Positions 8,925 through 20,479 of a DNA stretch of 24,083 nt are shown here, piece after piece. Position 1 is the first letter of the stretch; each line of letters begins with the position of its first letter. The notes under the pieces were generated by a model, which made no database searches, was not told the DNA's origin, and was given only the letters and a program-made list of their open reading frames with translations. Source of the DNA: Conidiobolus incongruus B7586 (lineage: Eukaryota; Entomophthoromycota; Entomophthoromycetes; Entomophthorales; Conidiobolaceae); assembly GCA_000697335.1 (NCBI GenBank), contig JNEM01006150.1, forward strand, positions 1-24,083, written 5' to 3'. Both the position numbers and the translations under genes were made by a program.

Positions 8925-11569
8925 ACCTCTTTTAACAAATCATTATCAATTGCCTTTGTGCTTCAATCAATTGACCAATCAAATCAATTTCAATATAATT
9001 GAAAATTTTGCAAGTTAATTAGTATTGCAGTGGACCAAATTGGAAATTTTAAAGGTGAAATTTTCAGTGATCTCATTGGTGATAGCTTAGTAACCTAGCA
9101 CCAAATCAAATTAGGAAAAATTTGAATTTATGCAAAAAGTGTGATTATTTGAATATATTTCGGTCACCCAACCACAAATAAGGAAATCAAGATATCCAAT
9201 GAGTTTCGATTTGTCACTGTCTTATTACGGATTTCATGTAAATTTTAGATCAAAAATTTACCTTAATTTTGCAAAAAATGGATAGCTATTAATACTGCTC
9301 CAGTAGATGGATCATGAGACGATTGCAATGAAAACTCGAAATTATAGCATTTTTAGCAAGGGATATATAAATTTATCAGAACTTTCATTTAGATTCATAT
9401 AACATAATTAAACACAGGTTTCAGATTTACCTTGATCATAAGTGATACTTTTGTCATTTAGCCCAGAAATTATAGTGATATTGTATTATATTCCTATAAA
9501 GTCACGGGAGTAAAATCTCATATCATTGGTTATTTTTTTTACATGCTAAGATTTATGATCGTTTTAACTCTTGTAAAATGTTTCATTAGTTCATATATAT
9601 AATATTACACATAATATTAATTATTTAAGTAGTTGTTATTGAAGAGTCAGATTAGTATTGTAACATAGAAAAATTTTGAATAATATGTTATCAATATAAT
9701 AGATCTATTTTAAGAAAATTTATTTGGTAGTGATTGGGTAAATAGATTATTATAGTATGATTGATATTTAATTAAATTGTTTTGCCACTTAAATATCACC
9801 TCATTTTTCATTGATAATAATATCAAACATATTACAATTTCAAATATAAGCTATACATAATTATTCCATTTCCTAACACTTCAAAAAGTTTTTCCATAAT
9901 TTTGATATATTAGCTATGCCAGCCTTCAAATAATATTTTGTACAATAAGTCATTTTAAACTCTTAATTTGTCATTTTTTAAGAGCATAAAATGTTGACAA
10001 TATAAGTTTCCAAATTGATAATTTTGCAAGCTTTTCCAACTGACGGTATAAAAATACCTTTGATCCAAATTTGGTATTAGCGTCGCTCTATAAAGTAAAG
10101 ATCCTAGTTTGATTGTAATTGCATAAAATTAATAACAAATGTTTTGCATAATTATTCTAATACAAATTCATTCCATAATTATCATAGTAAAAGAAACACA
10201 TATGAGTGTAGCCTACCAGCAGTTGCTAGTAATTGATCAAGTTTGAAGTCATAGCTTGTAAACGATGAATATAAATTTCACTAAAGAAAATCACGAACAT
10301 TGACAATTTTTATGATTTTCTTTAGAATTTAGTTATAGCATAAATTTAAAATGATCGACAATTTTACAAAAAAAAATCACTTAATATAGAATTTGTAAAT
10401 TTATAAATGATCAATATAGTTACTATGAATTAACCTTTTATAATAAATCATGACCTATTTTAATGTTATAGTTCAATAAATGCTGTTATTTATTTAATAT
10501 ACAATAAATACGTGGTTTTAATGTTTTAAAATTAAATTAATATAGAAAAATTTTGGATTCTATCAATTCACATGGAGTTTCACCCAAATATTACTCAATA
10601 CTGTTATAAAATATTTTTAAATTGATATAAACTTTTTTCTATATTGGATATAGGAATATAACTCGGTAATAAGCATTTATATTTAAATTGACAACTTAAA
10701 AAATCATTGGAAATAGTCAATATATTGATAATATTAATTAAATTTGCATTATACTATCAATGTTTTATTATAAATAAAATTTGACTAAATAAGGTCTTTT
10801 TTATGCCTACTTTCAAAAATTTGTCTTAAAGTTTTAACAAAAGAATTTTCTCCTGTTGCAATTCCCAAATTCCTGCTAAATTTTATTCTAGTTTGTTTAT
10901 TGTTAAAGTGATGATTTCATTGAAGAGCCGAAAATATTGACTAAGATTATTGTAATAAATTTTCAGATTGAAATCTCAGTTTTTGTATTTAGGGTTAGTA
11001 ATTAAGATTTAAAACAAAATCATTAGAAGTACAATATACTTTAGTATCAATAAAAATACTAATCTTTGAGATCAAGTCAACTAAAATTTCAATAAGCAAC
11101 TTTATTAGTCTTAAATTTAGTGGTTTATAAGTTTTCACAGCTTTAGATTAAATGACTGTTTTAGTGCTATAAGAGCATTTAAACAATAATTGACAGTTTG
11201 GTGGATTATAAAGTTTTAAATTAATTTATTTATTGATATAACTTTCTATCGCTCTTTTTTTAAAAATAGGTTAAATGCAATATATTTGTTTATAATTATT
11301 GATATCAGTTAACAATTTATGATCTAGTTTATGTTCTATAGTTCCATATAATAACCTATTGCGATGATAATTTTACACATCAATAAATAAATTTTTACCA
11401 TTTCTGTGGTAAATTTTAATATTAGTGAAATATTAGACCCGAGTATTACTGAATTTGGATTTATTTATTACGATTTTTATTAAATTTATAAAATGCCATA
11501 TAAAGTAATATATATAAGCAAAACCATATATCAAAGAATATAATATATTAATTAAAAAGGTGAAATATC
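8925..11569. other. AT-rich gene desert
   Basis: No gene can be supported. 8940-9520 is somewhat more complex and may hold distal control sequence of the zinc-finger gene or decayed coding sequence. Its longest open frames are short and unrecognised. Confidence 0.5.
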
Positions 11570-11705
11570 GAGTACTTTCCAGGTACTAGACATTACATCA
11601 AAGTAATGCTGACAGATCCTATAACCTCCTTAGTTGAAATTCTACAATTAATTATCAATTCTGTCTAATAAAATGTGGTTTTTAAATTGACCCTGGGCTT
11701 TTTTT
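11570..11705. repeat. Structured island sharing blocks with 391-760
   Basis: It contains hairpins 11571-11575/11583-11587 (AGTAC/GTACT) and 11591-11596/11603-11608 (CATTAC/GTAATG), plus an outer GACAG/CTGTC pair (11611-11615/11661-11665). At 11614-11635 it has AGATCC, four bases, then ACCTCCTTAGTT. The same block with one extra C is at 513-535, also followed by CTGTC. GAGTACTTTCCAGG at 11570-11583 matches motifs at 638-650 and 15675-15690. A run of seven T ends it at 11699-11705. Either a dispersed repeat or a family of small RNAs would explain this. The order of the two motifs is reversed relative to 391-760. Confidence 0.35.
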
Positions 11706-13521
11706 ACTCGGATTTAGCTAAAATTCAACTTTAATTGTATTATTTTATGGGAAATGTGGTTATTATTTAATATAAGTGCGAATAAAAAGAATAAGTTAGT
11801 ATTTTTATTATAAAACAAACATATTCTTTTATTTTTGTGCCATATTTTGTTTGAAATTCATATTGTTTGTTATTAATTAAATAATTTATTTTATTATTTA
11901 ATAATTATATTGTTAAAATTATCATAATATAACTAATAGTTGATATTTGCAAAGATTATATTTAGTTTTACATAAATTTATATATATTTGTTTAAGAAAT
12001 AGCTATCTAATTGATTGTATTTAACATTTGTTGAATTTAGAAAAATCTACATAAGTTATTATTGAAACAAAAGCTAAAAACAATGATAAATAATGATATA
12101 TACACTATAAATATTAGCGCTTTACTATATAAGATATTTAAATTCCGATTATTATTGATCATGAAACAAAACTACAATCAATGTTATTACCTTAGTTTCA
12201 AAAAGCATAAAATTATGCGGAATTTTACAAAGATCTATTACCTATTTAGTATTGAATTTTACTCCCATTATTAAGAAAAATTTTCGTGTAAAACTCTTAA
12301 ATGGTTAAATGATTGTAAGCAAAATGTTTAGAAAATATCAATTACAACCATAAAAATATTATTTATTATGGTTCTAATAATTTTTTTGATATTATATAAT
12401 ATTAAATAATGTTTATATTAACAGAATATTAGCAATGATTCAACACTAATTTAGAAATCTATATTTTAAATTTTATTAATATTATTACCTAAAATAAATA
12501 ATTTATAATAGGTAAATTTTATATGGTTATGCATTAAATTTTTAAAGTAATGTTAAATATTAGATGTTAAATTAATATCATAATAGTTGATATTAGCTTG
12601 ATTAAATTATATTTAGTATTTTTTAATTTAAACGGTAAAATTAATTAATATTTTTTGATTGATATTGTTAAATTCTTGTTTAGATTTACTATTTAATATT
12701 ATTACTTTAACATTTAATCAAATATGATTATATCACCTGATAAATTCTATATGCATTTGCATAATACATTTTAATATGTAGATTTATGAAGAAGCTTTTA
12801 ACATTAGTCTATATATTAATTATTTTGCTAGTAAATTTTGCAATGCACAATTTTTAAAAAAAATTTTCGGCTATTTTTTATCCGAATTTAATCACAAGTA
12901 GAATGTTTGAATTTGTTTTTACAATTGATTGTGGAGAAGTTAACAAAAGTACTTATATGTTCCCATTCTAGGAGCCAAATTGAAAAATTAATACTAGAAT
13001 ATTTTTAGATATATTGTCCAAATCGGACTCAATATAAAATTATAAAAATACTTAATAATGGATAGTTTTATAAAATAGTCTCATTTCCATTATTCATAAA
13101 TGATTATTATAGATTAACATCAATATTTTTAAAAAAAACACTGTTTGACAAAGTTAAATATAAAAAAAGGAAATTTTTTAAACTATAAGCTATGCATGCG
13201 AAAAAACCCAAAAAATTGAATCAATATTTTTCCGGAATTCAAATTAATATGTATGTTTCTAAATGATGGTAATGTTGGTTCATAATATAAATAGAATAAT
13301 CTATAAAAAAATCTAGTTACAATAATTTAATTTGTATACATATATTTTGTTTTTGCTTATCATAATTTATTTCAGTAACTCACAGTATTGTAATATATTT
13401 ACCAAGGTACCAAAAAGCTTTTGAGAAAATTCATAAGAATTTTGATTATACATAATTTGTAAGATGTTCGGAGACAACTTAACCATTTGTAGAGAAATTG
13501 TGTATAGAACGTGAGAAAAAA
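11706..13521. other. AT-rich desert containing a pair of old repeats
   Basis: TAATAGTTGATATT occurs at 11934-11947 and 12581-12594. Both are preceded by an AATTA-n-ATCATAA-like stretch and followed by GATTA and TATATTTAGT words, which suggests a diverged duplication about 647 bp apart. A looser relative (TTAATAGTTGGCGATATT) is at 15876-15893. A 70-codon frame at 12062-12274 begins at TTG and has random AT-rich composition, so it is not accepted. Confidence 0.35.
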
Positions 13522-13698
13522 TTACGGTAAACTGTTTAAAATTAGTCTGACGTTATTGATATATAGTAATTTCATTGGTTGGAAACTTGAACAACTGGTT
13601 ACTCTGTAACTTTTGTTGAATTCGTCACTGGTTGATAGGCATCCATCCTTCCAATTAGGGAGAAACTTTACAGGTATTATCGACGGACTCAAATTCAT
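13522..13698 (-). CDS. Small open frame of unknown status, 58 residues
   Basis: An ATG-initiated frame closed by TAA lies in a patch of higher G+C. The product is varied, with Trp, Cys, Asp and Pro, unlike chance frames here. Its end (residues 43-58, MKLLYINNVRLILNSL) has Leu/Asn spacing that loosely recalls a leucine-rich repeat. This is suggestion only. An in-frame stop lies just before the ATG. Frames of this length are expected by chance several times in a window like this, so it may be a gene fragment or nothing. Confidence 0.15.
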   Translation of the reverse strand: MNLSPSIIPVKFLPNWKDGCLSTSDEFNKSYRVTSCSSFQPMKLLYINNVRLILNSLP

Positions 13699-14287
13699 TG
13701 ATCATTTGATCACTTATTGAATATTTAAAACAAATTTCGGATTCAAAAGGGAGTAATTTAATAAATTTTTCCGATTTTAAAAGCAAATTTTATTAAAATT
13801 AGTTGAAAATATACTCAAAGTTTGGATAAATTGATAATTAAGTGAAAAAACAGCTTGTGAATTATGATTTTAAGGGTTCGTTATAACATGATTTATCATA
13901 TATTTATTCAATCACCTCAAATTGAACAGTCGGACGAATTTTTAAATTTGTCACAGTATGAAAATTACTCTGATTTTTACCTACCATATGGTTTAATGAG
14001 ATGTTAATGAATTATTATAAGTGATTTTGATATACAATATTTATTAATTAGAGAACATTATGTTTATTTGGGCAAATTCCGATATAATATGTTCTTCAAT
14101 GGCTAGACTTTTAATTGAAAATATTGTGAATGATAAGTTTTATGGCAACATTGTTGAGTAATTCGGATGATTTTGATGATAATTTTTATTAATTGAATTA
14201 TCCTTAAGTACCATTATAACTAGTTTCTCTTCATTTATGATTTCAAATAAACATTTTTAATTTTGTTAACGTTGGTGTATTAGCCTC

Positions 14288-14319
14288 ATCCTTGAAATAA
14301 AGTGAATATTTTCAAGGAT
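14288..14319. repeat. Perfect 10-bp inverted repeat (hairpin)
   Basis: ATCCTTGAAA (14288-14297) is complementary to TTTCAAGGAT (14310-14319) around a 12-base loop. It is the longest perfect mixed-composition hairpin noticed. It lies in a patch (14270-14420) with more G+C than its surroundings. It has no T-run or adjoining gene that would make it a terminator. Confidence 0.5.
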
Positions 14320-14354
14320 TGGGCCTGGAAGTGTTACTAAAATAGATCTAGATT

Positions 14355-14525
14355 TAATTTGTATCTAATCAAAGGACTGTTACAAGGCTTAATACCCTCA
14401 CTTTTGGAAGTTTCAGTTATCCGTTTCGATATTTTAAAGTCGTAATTATTATTTTCAAACATTTAGCAAATATTGGGCTATCATTGACGAATAAAAAAAT
14501 TTATAATAATGTGAGGATGTTTTAA
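14355..14525 (+). other. Short open frame without ATG, doubtful
   Basis: The stretch between stops at 14355 and 14523 is open for 55 codons. It contains regularly spaced Leu, Thr and Asn in its first half and a Lys/Ile/Asn-rich second half. The minus strand across part of it also has an ATG frame of about 41 codons. Neither is recognised, and both may be chance or decayed sequence. Confidence 0.1.
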
Positions 14526-15206
14526 TTAATTGGAACAAAATTCAATGAAACATTCGGATGAATTTTACTCTTTTATTACAGGTATAGGAAATAATAAAAA
14601 CGAAAATAACTTAGTTGAAAATAGTTGTATTTAATTTGAACAACTGATATATATTAATTTCTATTTAAAAGTTGTTTCTATATTTCTGCAACTCATACAT
14701 CAAGTGCTCTTAGCAAAAATCAGAAAAAAATTAAATATATGCATTTGAAATCATTTTTGAGTTCAATACATTCTGATATTAAAATATTATTATTTGAATA
14801 TATATAACCTCAAATACACATTCCAGTTTATAAATATTAACAATAAAAAAACCAAAATAGTATATGCAATATTAATTATTTAATATATTAATAGGTAAAT
14901 TGAATTATAATTTTAATAAAATAAAATAAAAATTTCACCTTTAATTGAAATTAAAAATTTTTTTAATAATGCAAAAAATAAATTTTTTTTGTAATTTTTC
15001 AAATTAAATAAAATGAAATTCCGGATTTGAAATAAAATTACCGGAAAATTTCAATTTATAAAAAACTTTTTTTTGCAAATTTTCAATAATGGATCTTTTA
15101 AAAATTTAAACATACATGCAAATAAAAAACTTGAAATGGATTAAATTTATGCATAAAAATTGCAAATCTGATAAATAAAAGTTAAATTTCGGTATAAGAT
15201 AAATTT

Positions 15207-15410
15207 TTACCAAAATGGATATAATTGAAATACGCCGACCCAATTAAACTGAACCATCCGCTCAAAGTTCAACAAAATACCTGATTGATTGAGTTTTGTA
15301 TTACTAATGCACTTGAATTTGCTCTCATAGTTATGTTTGAGTGAATATTGTAGGGGATTAATATGGAAATAGTCTATTGAATGCACTTGATTTTCTAACG
15401 TATTGCGCAA
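15207..15410 (-). other. Open stretch of unknown status, no ATG near its start
   Basis: 67 codons from a TTG, stop TAA, with an in-frame stop 18 bases before the TTG. Residues are varied (for example FNWVGVFQLYPFW at the end), and local G+C is above the surrounding desert. The only internal ATG is near codon 52, so it cannot be a conventional complete gene. It could be an exon or a decayed gene piece. No domain recognised. Confidence 0.12.
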
Positions 15411-15427
15411 GTATCTTAAAATCGTCT

Positions 15428-15448
15428 ATCCATCATGCCTTGATGGAT
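15428..15448. repeat. 8-bp perfect hairpin
   Basis: ATCCATCA and TGATGGAT pair around the loop TGCCT. It lies in the 15410-15530 patch of higher complexity. Function unknown. Confidence 0.45.
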
Positions 15449-15674
15449 TATAATTGATAACTCTATTTGGCTTTGAACCATACCTTAATAGGCAAGCTCC
15501 TAACTGGGCTCTAAGATTTAGTTTAAAAATCGAAACTTAAGAATTCGTCACACCAATTCACTAGTTAAATTTATTTTAAGATTTAAAAAAAATCGATCAA
15601 AACAGGTTGAAAACTAGAAAATTCGATTTTCAAGTAATTAAAATAATAGCTAGTAACATTGAATGACCTAAATT

Positions 15675-15690
15675 GAGTACCTTCCAAGGT
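15675..15690. repeat. GAGTACCTTCCAAGGT, third copy of a dispersed motif
   Basis: It matches GTACTCTCCAAGG at 638-650 and GAGTACTTTCCAGG at 11570-11583. About 200 bases further on, at 15876-15893, is a relative of the TAATAGTTGATATT repeat that also follows the 11570 copy (there after 364 bases). This hints at a longer diverged repeat with a deletion. Confidence 0.35.
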
Positions 15691-15893
15691 TTCTGATATT
15701 TTTCCAAGTATTAACCGTTAAACTGTATTAAATTAAATAATTTAAGTTATTTTTAAACCTTTAAGATGTCATTTATTTGCCCTAAGAACCTCATATTTAA
15801 TTATTAATTGCCCAACTGCTACAAAATCTATCATATTAATATATTCATATTTGTTTATTTTGATTTTTATTTAATTAATAGTTGGCGATATTT

Positions 15894-17070
15894 TTTCTTT
15901 TTATTATTAGTATTATTCCATATTGTTAAAATTGGTACACAGTTTTTTTAATATTACATGTGTATTTTATGAATTTAATTAGGAATGCTTTGCAATATTA
16001 AAAAAGTAGATTAAAATTTTTCTTTTTATTCTATTTTAATATTAATACCTAGTAAAACCCCTTAGATGGTATAATTATATTTTATCTCTACAATAAATGA
16101 TTAATTAATCTGTTATTACTAAGGAAAATTAATAATAAACTTAGAAAAATAGAATTAACAATTAAGTATTAATTGATATATTAAAATCCCTTTAGAATTG
16201 ATAAATTTTTGACAACTGTATTCTCTTGAATATATTAATTGAAAAGTGATAAATATTAATGTATCATTTGTCTATCTATGAATATTCAATAATACTTAAT
16301 TTATGCAGTTGACAAATTTAGTAATATATTACCGTCAACTAGTAATCTTATGCTTAACTAATTTTAGTAAAATATAGAATATAAGATGCACTTTTAATAA
16401 TAAATCTATTCCATTTTATTATTTAATTTAAAAGATGGCTTTTTTATTATATAAGTTTAATAATTTTATCATTTATATTACAAAATAATACATTTAAATA
16501 ATTTTTTTTAGAAAAAAACAATATTTAATTTAATCTTCGCAGCAAAATTTGGTTACCTTAATTTGGCAATATGCATTTTATTTAAAATTAATATATGATT
16601 TTTAACCACAGTTTTTTTCATCATAATTTATCAATTATGAGTTATTTATAGTCAGATTGATTAATTGAAATTTTAAAATATGCAAAATTATTTATATTTT
16701 GAAAATTGATTAATCCATATATTGAAAAATTATGAAAGGGACATATTTTTTCTTCAAATAATTATATATTTAAAAAAATGCAATATAAATAAGTTTTTAT
16801 AAAATTTCTTAATTAATATTATTTTAAGTTTATTTTAAATTTATTTGAAAATAATGAGAAAATAGTTAAATAAAATAATGAGAGAGAAGAAAAAAAATAT
16901 TATTAATTAATAATCCGTATATTAGAATAAATTAAATTATTATTAATTTCATTATATATTATTTCAAATTACATAATAATTATTAGGCACAAAAGATCAG
17001 CTTGCCACTCAACATTAGAATCAGTGATTTATAATACTAATTAACTGTATTAAAATAATTAAAGATTATC
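15894..17070. other. AT-rich desert, no gene seen
   Basis: No supported feature. Very AT-rich throughout. Confidence 0.55.
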
Positions 17071-17190
17071 AATGCAAAGACTAGCACGCGATAAAGCACG
17101 TTAAAGATATTATCCACTTCATTAACAAAGTGTTACCCCATACTTTAGAGTGATCGGAGTTCATTTCCGTCTATCTGTTTATAACTATTT
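17071..17190. other. G+C-enriched island with two hairpins, possible RNA
   Basis: About 39% G+C (38 of 98 bases counted), in the middle of some of the most AT-rich sequence of the window. Hairpins are CACTT/AAGTG (17115-17119/17128-17132) and CGGA/TCCG with a 7-base loop (17155-17158/17166-17169). The second resembles a tRNA T-arm and overlaps a partial B-box-like AGTTCATTTCC, but no cloverleaf can be drawn. TAGAGTGAT here also occurs within 391-760. Identity unknown. Confidence 0.25.
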
Positions 17191-20100
17191 TGAGTTTTTA
17201 TATTCTTAATTTGAATTATATTATACAAATTTTATAAAAAATAAATTTATTTATTATTAATTTTTATTTATTTAAAATAATAAATTTTTTAATATTAATA
17301 ATTTAAAATTTTAATTATCGGAAAAAAAAATAATAATAATAATTAAAATTAAATAAATTTTATAAATTAATTATTATTTTAAATAATTCGGTTATATTAA
17401 TTTTAGATTTTTATATAATATCTTTATTTATTATAATAATTTTCTATTCTTTTTAATAGATAATTCACAGTTTTGGAAATATTAATATATTAAATTAATT
17501 CAACTTATTGAACGATAGAAAATATGGTCCCAAAATAAAGGATCAAAGAGTTCACTAAACATTTTTTAAATTTTAATCACCTCATTATGATTTCATAAAA
17601 TAAAAAAAACAGAATCAATTTATATTTGATTTAATTACTATAATATTTATTATATTTTATTATCATCGAAATTCATTATAAATAAACATAAATTTTAGTC
17701 TAATTAATAAAAATTATTAAATTTTAAAAAATTATTTTTTTTTATTAATTAAAAATCAAAATTACAAACTAAATTAAATGCAAAATTTTAATTTAATATT
17801 TTTATAAATTTAAATAATTTTTTATGCAATTTTTAATTTTCGAAAAATATTAGGATAATTAATTCGTGTAAACTTTTTAATTATAATAAATTGATTACAT
17901 TGCATATTTTGTAATCGATTTGGCTATTTTTAGAAAACCGAGTGGATAAATAACTTAATCTGATGATTAAAAAGTTTAATTTTTGCAATTAAATAAAGTA
18001 ATAAAATGTTTTATGTAATATTAATTAGTTGAATATTGTTATAGTATATTTCATCATAGTAATCTTTAAATATTATTTGTTACTATTCCCAATAATTCAG
18101 GAAAAGTACTGCATATTAATATTTTACTAAATCATGAATTATATTTTGAGTTCCGATATTAATCAAAAAATCAAAATGGGTTTATAACTTTATTGTGATT
18201 AATTATTACTAATTTAATATAATTTAATAATAATGATTTTGAAATTGAAATATATTTAGAGATCTTTTAAAAATTTCCTTATTAATACATTTTTTAAATC
18301 ATATTAAAATATATCTTGTAGCAAAATAAAATGAACCCCCTAATCTACATTGAAAATAATATAATTATATTGATGAAGTGATGAATATAAATTTATAGGG
18401 ATATGAATATTGTATTATTTTGAAATTTACTAACACTACTAGATGAATCTATAATATAAATAACTATCAGTGAAAAATAGTTACTAAAATAAATTTTTAA
18501 GGTATATCATTTATTTTATGCAATTCTCAAAATACTTCTTCAAATTAAAAAATTATTTAATTTAATTAAAATATTAACTTAGAATTAATAATAATAGCAA
18601 TATTATTAATCAATTTGAAATTTTATAAAATTCACTCAAATAATATAATTCAAATTAATTTTATATTAATTATGCATGAAATAATATTCATAAAATTATA
18701 GAAAATTTTAAAATTTAATTAATTTAATATTTATGATATTCTAAAATATAAAACAAATTACTCAATTACTAGGATTAGTAATGATACTAGTTCAAGTTAT
18801 AACTATTTGACCGAGTAACTGTTTTTTAATTTATATATAGTTTTATAAATTTCCCGTTTTTTTCAATTTAATCAATTGAACTTCTTATTCGAATGTAAAT
18901 ATCTCATTTAATATATTAATATAAAAATTATATAATTTTAAATTATTATAAATTTATAATTGATAATATTTATTATGTTGATTTAAAAAAATTATTAATA
19001 TTTTTTATTTTTATTGAAAGAAACATTTTCCAAAGTTTCCAATTAAGAAATTTATAAAATATTGTGAAACTTTAATAAGTTTATAACTTGACAAAATTGG
19101 TTAAAGTATAAACGAAAAAAATATAATTAAATCAATTTTATATATTGTAAATTTAAATACAAAACATGGTGTAATTACCAGTGGAAAAATCATTATAAGT
19201 TCACAAAAATTCTAAGTTTCACCATTAATTATAAACGCTTAATATTTTAATAGTTTCTCAAGCATTTTTGATTATAAAATCAACTATTTGGGTAGTAAAA
19301 ATATACATATTATACCTCCGAAAACTTGGTTATACAACGTATTAGAATTACAATATTTAAATTGGTGCTATTAGTTCTTATTATATTTAACTAAATTCAT
19401 AACAGTTGTATTATCTGAAACTTTACACTATATTCACTTCGGATCAAAATCACAATATTTGCACAATAAATTGCTAACATTTTCATTTTCGATTTGTAAT
19501 AAAAGGATTGCACAAACCTGATTCTTCATTGATTAACATGGAATGATTAAGGAATTGCTAGATTAATTAAATTATTAAAACTATTTAAACATTATGATCT
19601 ATCTAATTAAATTTGTATTTTCAATTTCGGAACAATATGATTTCTATAATCATTAAAATTATTATTTCCAAGTAATTAATTAACTTGTTACTGAATCCAA
19701 AAATAAACCTAATAATAATATTTTATTATAATCCTGTATTTTTTAAAATTAATTATAATAAAAGATTAATTATCCCATAAATAAAATTTTCAATTTAAAT
19801 ATAAATTATATTTATAATATATTTGCAAAAAAAGCTAAACTTCTTAATAATTAAAATACATAAATAAATAAAATATTGAAAATAATTATATTATAATAAT
19901 TAATTAATAAATATATTTTCAAAGTCACTTTTAAATAATAAAATTAAGTAAAATTTTATAATAAGTTTGAATAACTGTTTATTACCAAATTATAATATAT
20001 TTTGAAATAAAAATAATTTTAATATTTTTCAAATGTACTCTCTTATAATTTATATTTAAAATAATTTAATATAAATTAAAACAAATTATTTAAAATTGTT

Positions 20101-20382
20101 ATATTGTTTAATTTAATGTTCATATTTGATTTTGTTTAACTAATTTATAAAAATTCAAAATTTGATGAGTACAATAATAAAATTTCAAAGATATTGTCTT
20201 GAATATTAAAATCTTAGCTTAACAATAAAGGGAACAATTATGTAAATTTTTCAAAATTGCGGTTTTTTAATTTTGAAATTGTATAAGATATTTTGGAATA
20301 GCGAAAAAGAGTGAATCAATAAATAATAAATAAATTAATATATTTGGAGTATAAATTGTTATAGATGATAATAAATTAATAA
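17191..20382. other. Extremely AT-rich desert, no gene seen
   Basis: More than 3 kb of AT-rich DNA with homopolymer and TAA/ATA runs (for example near 17330). No frame, RNA gene or repeat of note apart from GAATT three times in tandem at 20411-20425. Confidence 0.6.
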
Positions 20383-20388
20383 TTTATT
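20383..20388 (-). terminator. Possible poly(A) signal of the downstream TspO/MBR gene
   Basis: AATAAA on the minus strand, about 92 bases past the stop at 20480. Such hexamers are frequent by chance in DNA this AT-rich. Confidence 0.25.
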
Positions 20389-20479
20389 CAAAAGAAAATA
20401 AATATTATTTGAATTGAATTGAATTGTATTAATATAATATAGATTAAATGGAAACTGATTTAAAGTACAATTACCTCAC

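Noticed and set aside
12062-12274. 70-codon plus-strand frame
   Set aside because: It begins at TTG and is rich in Asn, Lys, Ile and Tyr with no recognisable domain. This is expected by chance in this composition.
15449-15530. tRNA-like A-box and B-box sequences on the minus strand
   Set aside because: The two boxes are too close for an anticodon arm and variable loop, and the acceptor strands do not pair.
17155-17169. T-arm-like hairpin with a partial B box
   Set aside because: The conserved A after TTC-purine is missing, no matching acceptor or D arm is found, and the nearest A-box-like word is about 85 bases away.
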